From positions 1-39,811 of the forward strand of contig NZ_AJZD02000328.1 in NCBI RefSeq assembly GCF_000272105.2: a stretch of 39,811 nt of DNA, given 5' to 3'. Origin of the DNA: Vibrio splendidus 12E03 (GTDB lineage Bacteria; Pseudomonadota; Gammaproteobacteria; Enterobacterales; Vibrionaceae). Positions 33,264-39,811 of this stretch are shown here, one piece after another; the first letter of the stretch is position 1; every line of letters begins with the position of its first letter. Under the pieces are notes generated by a model that did no database searches, was not told where the DNA came from, and saw only the letters and a list, made by a program, of their open reading frames with translations. Made by a program: the position numbers and the translations under genes.

Positions 33264-34370
33264 TTATTGTGTTACGTAAGCCACAACAAACTCAGTGATA
33301 GCGACCATGTCTTTCACTGCAATGTACTCTTCAGTGGTGTGAACTTTCGCCATACCTGTAGAAAGGTTAACTGTTGTTAGGCCTTTTGCGTTGAAGTTGT
33401 TTGCATCGCTACCGCCGCCAGTGCGTTTAGTGTTCGCTGTTACGCCAAGCTTCTCGAATGCCGATTTGATAGACAGAATATGCGGGTGATCATCTGCAAT
33501 AACGAATGCATCGTAAGCACGAGTCGATTCGATTTCTACTTCAGCGCCAAACTGCTTCGCGCTCTCTTCGAATGTCGAGATCATGTGCTCAACTTGAGCC
33601 GTTAGCTTCTCGCCGTTTAGAGAGCGTGCTTCAGCCACGACTTTAAGCTCTGGCATTACGATGTTAGTCGCTTGACCACCTTCAACAATACCAACGTTTG
33701 CTGTCGTTTCTTCATCGATGCGAAGTAGGTTCATCTTGGTGATTGCGTCTGCAGCAACTTGAATTGCGCTGATGCCTTCTTCTGGCGCTAAACCAGCGTG
33801 AGCAGGGCGACCTTTGATTTTAGCAACAATCTTTTGCTGGCCCGGCGCTGCGTTTACGATAGTGCCAATTGGACCGCCTGTATCAAGTACGATTGCGTGC
33901 TCAGATTGAATGTAAGACATATCGAAGTTCAAAGAACCGAATAGGCCGCCTTCTTCGAATACTGTGAATGCGATTTCAATCGTTTTGTGTGCTTGGCCTT
34001 CAGCTTGGATTACGCGAACCGCTTCCATGATAGCCGCAATACCAGATTTATCGTCACCGCCTAGGATTGTGTTGCCTTTTGAGCGGATGATGCCGTCTTC
34101 GATGATTGGCTCAATGCCGATACCTGGGGTTACTGTGTCCATGTGGCAGCTGAATACTGTGCTACCTGGAAGTGTGCCATCTAAACGCGCGTAGATGTTG
34201 AAACCGTTCGATACTTCTTCTGGAACAGCCAGTTTATGTACGTCAAAGCCTAGTTCGCCTAGCTGTTCAGCCAACGCTTCAGCAATCGCTTTTTCGTTGC
34301 GTGATTCACTATCGATTTTCACAAGATCGCAGAAATGGTCGACAAGACGTTGTTCATTAATTTGGGTCAT
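33264..34370 (-). CDS. M20-family peptidase, PepT-like
   Basis: This 368-residue zinc aminopeptidase of the M20 family falls in the PepT-like group. Metal and catalytic residues show in FSCHMDTVTPG, LGGDDKSGIAA, FTVFEEGGLFG with the Glu-Glu pair, VLDTGGPIG and the late VHTTEEYI. GRPAHAGLAPEEG is the dimerisation region's conserved His block. It probably trims short peptides in the cytosol. It is divergent from the TPR-GGDEF gene. Confidence 0.9.
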   Translation of the reverse strand: MTQINEQRLVDHFCDLVKIDSESRNEKAIAEALAEQLGELGFDVHKLAVPEEVSNGFNIYARLDGTLPGSTVFSCHMDTVTPGIGIEPIIEDGIIRSKGNTILGGDDKSGIAAIMEAVRVIQAEGQAHKTIEIAFTVFEEGGLFGSLNFDMSYIQSEHAIVLDTGGPIGTIVNAAPGQQKIVAKIKGRPAHAGLAPEEGISAIQVAADAITKMNLLRIDEETTANVGIVEGGQATNIVMPELKVVAEARSLNGEKLTAQVEHMISTFEESAKQFGAEVEIESTRAYDAFVIADDHPHILSIKSAFEKLGVTANTKRTGGGSDANNFNAKGLTTVNLSTGMAKVHTTEEYIAVKDMVAITEFVVAYVTQ

Positions 34371-34630
34371 TGTTAATTCTCATTATGGTTCCGCTCTTTC
34401 CTTAGAAGTCACGGCTATAGGAACAGGAAAATCACTATAACGCCTTTTTGTAGGATGATTGTCTGAGTTAAATCAAGAAAGTCGCCTGATTATTCCAATT
34501 AATGAGAAAAACACGACTCAGTTCGACCAATAGACAACATTTTAATCTGTATATTGCTCGGGTATACTGCATAACCCATTTCAATAAGTGAGCCTTAAGA
34601 TAAGCATGCAATCTATGACGGCATTGATAT

Positions 34631-36595
34631 ATGAATAAAAACAACGTTTTAGGATCGTTTCTGCTCGTTGTTACAATGAGTGCCGTGCTTGGTCTTTATC
34701 TTTTGTATCCCTTAAACGAGGTTGATTTGAGTAAGCCTCAAGTCCATGACACCTCTGTCTACACGCCAGAAAAAGAGCTTTCCCAAACAGAATATGGGAA
34801 AAAACTGATTCATCTCCTCGAGTTGTCACGCAGTGATCCTCTTTTTGCCTCAAAAGAGCTTAACAAGCTACCAAAGTTAAGCGCTGCTGAAGACTTAGCC
34901 ATTTATCAAGCCTACCGACTCATGATCTTGTCCAATGTCGCGCAACATCAACAAGATGCTAAAGCTGTTATGGCATACCTAGAGCAAATCAGAACGCTAG
35001 CAGATCAGGAAGGAATGCAGTGGTTGAAATCACAATCATTGGTTGAATCTGCGATTGAATATCTGAAAGAAGGGGAGCTCGCAACTGCTGAAATCCAGAT
35101 TCGATCAGCGATAGGGATAGCAGAATCGATTCGTTACGATGAGTTGCTGGTTAAAGCTTATAACACGGCTGGTGCGATTAATAATGTGCGCAACGACCTA
35201 CAGGATGCACAGTACTTTTTCCATAAAGGCCTACAACTAGGTAAGCAGTATCCAAAGCATATTTATAACAGCAAGCTGATGTCGAATATGGCCTTACTCT
35301 ACATTTATTTGGAAGATTGGCCGAAGGCTTTGCGTATTATCGAGAAAGCCAAAAAGCTCTATTTCGACAGCGGCCTACTTGAAGATGAAGCGATTGGAAT
35401 ACTCTATATCAATGAGTCATTCAGTCATCTCAGTAGTGGGGACTTCGTAAAAGGGCGTATTGCTTATGAGAAAGCTGAAGCGCTCAATAGTGAAAGAGTC
35501 AGCAATCGCTATAAAATCCTTTTGCTGAGAGCCTATAGTGATGTGTTGCTTTCGGAAGGAAACTTCAATACTGCATTAGCAATAACGAATAAGTGCCTTC
35601 ATTCGACGGGCATTGAAAAGTACACACTTCAAAATGGTCAGTGTTATCTGAACCGAGCGTTAGCTAACATTGGATTGGATCAAGATGACGCCATATTGAA
35701 TGATCTTGAACGAGCACTTGCAATCTTTGAAGTGGTTGGGAGCAGAAGTTGGAAGGTACTAGGCTTAAAAACACTGGCTGAATATTACGAATCTCAGGGT
35801 GACCTTGATACTGCACTGAGTTACTACAAACAATATTATCATGGCAACAAAGCGTTATTGTTTGATAAAAGGCAGAGTGATATTTTCTTGCTAGAACAAG
35901 ACTATGCAAAACAGACACTTGCTAATGAAAACGAATTACTCAATACAGAAAAAGACCTCAACGAGTTGCTGCTTCAAAAGGAACAACTGAGAAACAGAAT
36001 CGTGGTGGCATTGATCATAATGGTTAGCATTAGTGCTGTATTACTGGCGATTCGGCTTCGCAGCATTCAAAGTAAAAATAAAGCGCTTGTGACTCAATCT
36101 ACAACGTGTGCGCTAACGGGTTTATACAACCGACGCTATCTAGAGCAGTTGTTAACTCAGCCAATGCCATTTAATACTTCACGGTTTGGAATCAGTCTCG
36201 TCATTCTAGATCTTGACCACTTTAAGCGCGTTAATGACACCTTTGGGCATGATATTGGTGATGAGGTTTTAGTGGAAGTCGCAAGGCGAGTAAAGCAGCA
36301 CTTATTCCCAAATGATGTAGTGGCTCGCTGGGGTGGTGAAGAGTTTGTTATGCTGCTGTCTGGTTCCATTGATCCTGAGCAACAGTTGAACGTTATCCGT
36401 TTAGCTATTTCTGAAACACCCATTGATACGCACTCCGGCTCTTTAGACCTCACCACATCGATAGGAGCGTCGATTGGTATTGTTCATGAGCAACTCAATC
36501 AAGATACTTACAAAAAGTACCTCAAAGCCGCGGATGATGCACTATATCAAGCGAAAGAGTCGGGTAGGAATCAAGTCATCATCGCTGAAAGTTAA
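34631..36595 (+). CDS. Membrane diguanylate cyclase with periplasmic TPR-like sensor
   Basis: This 654-residue protein begins with a transmembrane helix (about 9-27). A long helical region (about 50-430) follows, with TPR-like repeats (for example DLDTALSYYKQYYHGN near 391), presumably periplasmic. A coiled segment (430-456) and a second transmembrane helix (457-475) lead to a cytosolic GGDEF domain (490-654) opening CALTGLYNRRYLE, with GGEEF at 568-572. The RxxD inhibitory position reads FPND, so I-site control is unlikely. It probably makes cyclic di-GMP in response to an extracytoplasmic cue. The ATG lacks a strong ribosome site. Confidence 0.9.
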   Translation: MNKNNVLGSFLLVVTMSAVLGLYLLYPLNEVDLSKPQVHDTSVYTPEKELSQTEYGKKLIHLLELSRSDPLFASKELNKLPKLSAAEDLAIYQAYRLMILSNVAQHQQDAKAVMAYLEQIRTLADQEGMQWLKSQSLVESAIEYLKEGELATAEIQIRSAIGIAESIRYDELLVKAYNTAGAINNVRNDLQDAQYFFHKGLQLGKQYPKHIYNSKLMSNMALLYIYLEDWPKALRIIEKAKKLYFDSGLLEDEAIGILYINESFSHLSSGDFVKGRIAYEKAEALNSERVSNRYKILLLRAYSDVLLSEGNFNTALAITNKCLHSTGIEKYTLQNGQCYLNRALANIGLDQDDAILNDLERALAIFEVVGSRSWKVLGLKTLAEYYESQGDLDTALSYYKQYYHGNKALLFDKRQSDIFLLEQDYAKQTLANENELLNTEKDLNELLLQKEQLRNRIVVALIIMVSISAVLLAIRLRSIQSKNKALVTQSTTCALTGLYNRRYLEQLLTQPMPFNTSRFGISLVILDLDHFKRVNDTFGHDIGDEVLVEVARRVKQHLFPNDVVARWGGEEFVMLLSGSIDPEQQLNVIRLAISETPIDTHSGSLDLTTSIGASIGIVHEQLNQDTYKKYLKAADDALYQAKESGRNQVIIAES

Positions 36596-36611
36596 TCGCT
36601 AATCTGGAAAC

Positions 36612-36649
36612 AAAAAGCCATTCTGATCTTCGTGAGATAAGAATGGCTT
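36612..36649 (-). terminator. Intrinsic terminator, mainly minus strand
   Basis: AAGCCATTCT and AGAATGGCTT form a 10-bp stem extended by ATCT/AGAT inside. On the minus strand it is followed by TTTTTG. It serves the 61-aa gene, 100 bases away, and may help end the cyclase transcript. Confidence 0.75.
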
Positions 36650-36748
36650 CTGGAACACTCTGAGATCGCTAATATCAAAATTTGAGTGAGAAGTGGGGTT
36701 TACTTAGCGATATGTCGAGTTTATCTATATCAACATTTTCTAAATGAG

Positions 36749-36934
36749 TTACTTAGCGACACCTTGAAGCATTTCCACCAATTCGCCTTCTGTCGCTGGT
36801 TCACTAGCAAGTTCAATCACTGCCGAAGCGCCGCCTTTTAACATGTAGGCTTGGGTTCCGCAGTGGTCATAGTGGAACCATTTACCATCTACACATACGT
36901 CGGTATAACATCTTGGGTCTTGTTTAAGTTCCAT
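36749..36934 (-). CDS. Small Cys-containing protein behind an FNR-like site
   Basis: This 61-residue protein is not recognised. Residues 1-30 are Cys- and His-rich (Cys9, Cys14, His21, His24, Cys25), as for a small metal or redox site. The second half is helical and acidic. AAGGA sits seven bases before the ATG. There is no signal peptide. A perfect FNR-type palindrome is centred 71 bases upstream, suggesting oxygen-dependent expression. It is a single-gene transcript ending at a terminator. Confidence 0.75.
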   Translation of the reverse strand: MELKQDPRCYTDVCVDGKWFHYDHCGTQAYMLKGGASAVIELASEPATEGELVEMLQGVAK

Positions 36935-36998
36935 ATCAATTTCCTTATTAACATTTGCCTAACGTTTTTCAGACTAGTTGATCACAAATCTAGGTAAA

Positions 36999-37012
36999 TT
37001 GATCTAAATCAA
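36999..37012. promoter_or_regulatory. FNR-type binding site
   Basis: TTGATCTAAATCAA is a perfect TTGAT-N4-ATCAA palindrome, the FNR consensus. Activation from position -41.5 would put transcription start near 36964, about 30 bases before the 61-aa start codon. It could alternatively act on the plus-strand gene at 37208. No clear -10 was found. Confidence 0.65.
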
Positions 37013-37207
37013 TCTAGAGTGTAATTGATGATTTAATTATCAAAATAGGAGAGGTGTGTCTAGCGAAGGAGCGACCTCTCATTGGGCACTGCGCTCAAAG
37101 GTCGTGATTCTGGTTGGCAACTCTCGCTCTTTTGCTTGCCAGTTGGTGCTTTTCTACATACGCTAGCCACTCTCTTAATCCCTATACAGACTTGATTGTG
37201 TTGGAAA

Positions 37208-37867
37208 ATGACTAATATCTTTATCGTTGTAATTGTTCTGGTTGTGTTCTTTTACTTTATTCAAAAGTATGTGGTGAAACACGATGACACCAAAGACCAC
37301 GCTTATCAGAAGAAAGGTGCGTTGATGTCGGCGCAACAGGCGACATTCTATAATGCGCTAAAATCCGCTGTGGGTAACCATGGGGAAGTGTTTGCGAAAG
37401 TCAGCATGTCGAACGTGCTTGTTCCTGCTAAGACGAACAACAAGAAGAATTGGTTTATCGCCAACAACAAGATCTCACGTAGTTACTTCGACTTTGTTGT
37501 TTGCGATCCGCGAACGCTAGAACCCCGCGTGATCATCGAACTTGATAACGGCAAAGAGCTCAATAAAGGGAAAGTCGACCGCGAAAAGCTACTGATTCAC
37601 GTCTGTAAATCGGCAGGTTTACCTCTGATTGGTGCTTCAATTAAGCACAGCTACCAAGTGAGCCGTTTGAAGAGGTTACTGGCAGCCCACATCGATTTAA
37701 TTGAACCATCCAAAGAAGTTCGATTCTGTAAGAAATGTGGTAGTCCAATGATCATCAAACTGGCAAGCCAAGGCGATTACAAAGGCCGACGCTTCTTCAC
37801 TTGTAGCCGCCAGCCAAACTGCACCTATACCGAAAACTACAACGTTGTATTCGATGTTGAAGAATAG
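37208..37867 (+). CDS. Membrane-anchored DUF2726 protein with topoisomerase-type zinc finger
   Basis: This 219-residue protein starts with a transmembrane helix (about 3-20). A DUF2726 domain (about 45-165) follows, with FDFVVCDPRTLEPRVIIELD and VDREKLLIHVCKSAGLPLI, an arrangement recalling restriction-type nuclease folds. The C-terminus (about 173-215) is a C4 zinc finger like that of topoisomerase I (FCKKCGSPM and FFTCSRQPNC). It may handle nucleic acid, but no activity is proven. ATG 37208 is chosen; the frame also opens at TTG 37196. Confidence 0.85.
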   Translation: MTNIFIVVIVLVVFFYFIQKYVVKHDDTKDHAYQKKGALMSAQQATFYNALKSAVGNHGEVFAKVSMSNVLVPAKTNNKKNWFIANNKISRSYFDFVVCDPRTLEPRVIIELDNGKELNKGKVDREKLLIHVCKSAGLPLIGASIKHSYQVSRLKRLLAAHIDLIEPSKEVRFCKKCGSPMIIKLASQGDYKGRRFFTCSRQPNCTYTENYNVVFDVEE

Positions 37868-37939
37868 TTGGTATCGATAGTAATGCATCCGGTTGGACTC
37901 GATTCAATCGCTTAGATACGAATAAGTTATACAAACTAA

Positions 37940-37968
37940 AAAGCCGAACATTGATTATGCTCGGCTTT
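37940..37968. terminator. Terminator between convergent genes
   Basis: AAAGCCGA and TCGGCTTT form an 8-bp stem with a 13-base loop, preceded by an A-run on the plus strand, so the T-run favours the minus-strand porin gene. It may serve both. Confidence 0.65.
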
Positions 37969-37994
37969 ACTAATATTAAGTGGATTGGTTTAGA

Positions 37995-39008
37995 CTAAAA
38001 CGCGTAACGCATACCGAGCTGTAGCTCATCTTCGTCGTTATCGCCTTGCCCACCTTCGCCCTCGTCTAACATGTTAAACTTATAACTACCAAAGAAGGCC
38101 ACATCGCCAATATAACGTGCGTATTCTAGACCGATAAAGTTAATGTCGTAATCTGCAATATCGTCAGCTCCAAAGTAGCTGTAGGTCAGGTTGACGGTGT
38201 TGACACCAAACGAGTATCCCAAGTAAGCATCGGCAGAATCGTAGTCTGAATCTTTTACGCCTAGACCTGAAATACTACCAAATTGATAGAGTGCGGCGAA
38301 CCAAACCCCCTGATCGTTGGTGTACTTAACCGCACCAATATAGGCATCAGAAGTTTCTGTATCTGTCCCAACGCCATAGGTTTCATCACTTGACGCATAA
38401 CCGACGCCAATATCTAACCCAATCGAAGTGCTGCCGGCGACAACTGCACCGAAGCCGTCACTTTGTGCTGATTCACTATCTGAATTGAAATTGCCATCAA
38501 TTTGAAAGGTGATTTTGTCGCTTGTCAGTTCATAACGTAAAACATTTTTTGCTCGATCAGCAGTCGACACCGTGTATTCATTGATATAGCCGCTGAAGGT
38601 TTCAGCCATATCCGTCCAATCGGTTAAGTAGGTAACGGCATTATTTTGGTGGCCATAATAGACGTTACCGTGATTGGTTTGAACACCCGTATATAAGAAT
38701 CGAGTGTTAATGCCGATATCATCTGATGCGCCATCTTCAGACTCTGTTAGTTCGAATTCATATTTCCCAAAAAAGGAAACATCGTCCGACGCTTTTTGTG
38801 TGCCATCGACACTTAAGCGGACACGTGATCTATCACTATAGGTGCTACTATTACCAGCACTTTTATTCGCATCAGAGAAATTCCCTCGAACTTCTGCGCG
38901 GCCGCCGATATTGAATACTGTTTCATCTGTCTCATAAATGGTCGCCGCCGATACGGCAGATGTCGATAGTATGCTCACCACTGCAATGGCGATATGTGAT
39001 TTTTTCAT
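37995..39008 (-). CDS. General porin (OmpC/OmpU-like)
   Basis: This 337-residue outer-membrane porin has a 21-residue signal peptide ending in VSA. The mature chain alternates amphipathic strands with Asp/Gly-rich turns and ends in MRYAF, with the terminal Phe for barrel assembly. The size fits a 16-strand trimeric porin. The inward-folding loop 3 would be near NAVTYLTDWTDMAETF, a Gram-negative porin hallmark. AGGGAA precedes the ATG. Its regulators are not evident in the 700-base upstream gap. Confidence 0.88.
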   Translation of the reverse strand: MKKSHIAIAVVSILSTSAVSAATIYETDETVFNIGGRAEVRGNFSDANKSAGNSSTYSDRSRVRLSVDGTQKASDDVSFFGKYEFELTESEDGASDDIGINTRFLYTGVQTNHGNVYYGHQNNAVTYLTDWTDMAETFSGYINEYTVSTADRAKNVLRYELTSDKITFQIDGNFNSDSESAQSDGFGAVVAGSTSIGLDIGVGYASSDETYGVGTDTETSDAYIGAVKYTNDQGVWFAALYQFGSISGLGVKDSDYDSADAYLGYSFGVNTVNLTYSYFGADDIADYDINFIGLEYARYIGDVAFFGSYKFNMLDEGEGGQGDNDEDELQLGMRYAF

Positions 39009-39716
39009 AATTTATTCCCTATTTTTCACACTTGTATTTATCGCAAACCATAAATTCACGTATGGCATTGAATTTAGGTCAATGATTCCTACAGGTTATG
39101 AATATAGGCGCGCTTTACCATTATGCAAATTTCATTATGTATTACTGTGCTGTATGTATTCAAAATAGCTATGATGTGTGGGGTTGGGTTTTGAATTGCT
39201 TATAGATTGTTGCTCTTGAGGGAGATTAATCGTAGCTGATGTTTTTCGACTATAGAGTGCTATCGTATTTATGTATGTTGGTAATAACCCGGCCACTTTA
39301 TATGAAAAATCCGAATTTAGTCATTGCGGTCTAGTAATTCGATGACGACGATTACAAAATCGTGGTGATTTTTATGAATGATGTATTTCAGTGAGTTACA
39401 AAGCCTCTGCGTGCCTTTCACTTATAATGATCAAAATACTACGGTAACCCAGTGGGCAAGCAAAATTTTTGACACTAAATATAGGCATTGATCTATATCT
39501 GTATGGTTACTGTAAAGGCCAAGAAAAACGGTATAGACAACAAAAATCCCAAATTGAACACATTAGGTTAGTTAACTGATTGTCATCAAGGATTAGAATT
39601 TTTCTAACTAAACTTTGCTTTTCAGCGGTTTGACGATAATCTGGGTGTAAAATCGACATGTTGTTATGTCTTTGATTGCAAAGTGAGCAAACGAATCGCA
39701 AGATGCCAGTTAATAC
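39009..39716. other. Long gap without a convincing gene
   Basis: About 700 bases between the porin start and the tRNA promoter hold no protein-like frame. The longest, 39507-39725 on the minus strand, has odd composition and no ribosome site. A small AAAATC/GATTTT hairpin (39356-39372) with following T and a TTATAATG word near 39424 are the only features seen. The porin promoter should lie near 39010-39100. Confidence 0.6.
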
Positions 39717-39745
39717 TTGCACCATCTGTTTATCATGGATATCAT
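39717..39745 (+). promoter_or_regulatory. tRNA promoter
   Basis: TTGCAC (39717-39722) and TATCAT (39740-39745) are separated by exactly 17 bases, a good sigma-70 promoter. The predicted start near 39752 follows a G-rich CGTTGGCG, as in stringently controlled tRNA promoters, about 14 bases before the tRNA. Confidence 0.7.
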
Positions 39746-39765
39746 CGTTGGCGTTCTAAGGGAAT

Positions 39766-39811
39766 GCGTCCGTAGCTCAGTTGGTTAGAGTACCGCCTTG
39801 ACATGGCGGGG
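39766..39811 (+). tRNA. tRNA-Val (anticodon GAC), 3' end cut by window edge
   Basis: The sequence begins GCGTCCGTAGCTCAGTTGG, which is the acceptor and D-arm of tRNA-Val. The anticodon arm is CCGCC, loop TTGACAT, GGCGG, giving anticodon GAC. About 30 bases remain outside the window. It may be the first of a tRNA cluster. Confidence 0.93.

Noticed and set aside
39486..39499. Second FNR-like site (TTGATCTATATCTG)
   Set aside because: The right half-site has only three of five bases and no gene lies downstream at a useful distance.
39507..39725. 72-aa minus-strand ORF with CSLCNQRHNN
   Set aside because: The Cys/His look is suggestive, but its start overlaps the tRNA promoter -35 element, it has no ribosome site and the rest is not protein-like.
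39766..39811. Genomic island attachment at tRNA-Val
   Set aside because: Islands insert at the tRNA 3' end, which is outside the window; no integrase or repeat is visible.

Overview
The window looks like chromosomal DNA of a marine Vibrio, most likely of the Splendidus group. This is judged from the AT-leaning gammaproteobacterial coding style, the gene repertoire (metA, rlmF, astE, cobTSUC, btuCD, a chitin-active AA10 monooxygenase, many GGDEF and LysR proteins) and a tRNA-Val(GAC) cut by the right edge. The species assignment is inference. I see no phage, insertion sequence, integron or CRISPR array.

Layout. 1-2.5 kb: a LysR regulator divergent from a YdhF-type aldo/keto reductase and a GlcG/HbpS-like protein. 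2.5-4.9 kb: a TcyP-type cystine symporter and an NAD(P)-binding oxidoreductase, both on the minus strand. 5.5-9.3 kb: a flavin reductase-like gene running into cobT-cobS-cobU-cobC (cobalamin nucleotide-loop assembly). 9.4-14.8 kb: an M3 oligopeptidase, astE, btuC-btuD (B12 import) and a small unknown gene. Together cobTSUC and btuCD suggest salvage of imported corrinoids. 15.1-16.6 kb: a four-module secreted LPMO. 16.9-22.0 kb: the least explained part. A TTG-started LysR gene sits between two sets of exported proteins. On its own strand lie an outer-membrane barrel and a 77-aa repetitive secreted peptide. On the other strand lie a signal-peptide MBL-fold hydrolase, an unknown exported protein and a histidine-rich periplasmic protein. 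The intergenic spaces carry palindromes and hairpins.

22.1-30.0 kb is mixed housekeeping: an acetyltransferase, a MazG-like pyrophosphohydrolase, a GAF-GGDEF cyclase, a DUF1415 protein, a divergent MFS/LysR pair resembling ynfM/ynfL, a 41-aa zinc-ribbon-like ORF, a glutaredoxin-like protein, a YgjP-like metallopeptidase and RlmF with a long basic N-terminal extension. 30.1-39.0 kb: a PilW/PilF-like TPR lipoprotein, metA under an array of met boxes, a P-loop kinase, a DUF3859 protein, a PepT-like peptidase, a TPR-GGDEF cyclase, a 61-aa protein behind a perfect FNR-type site, a DUF2726/zinc-finger protein and a porin. The last 750 bases hold no convincing gene until a strong promoter and the start of tRNA-Val.

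The best candidate for something undescribed is the 16.9-22.0 kb LysR-centred exported-protein locus. Its function cannot be deduced from sequence alone.
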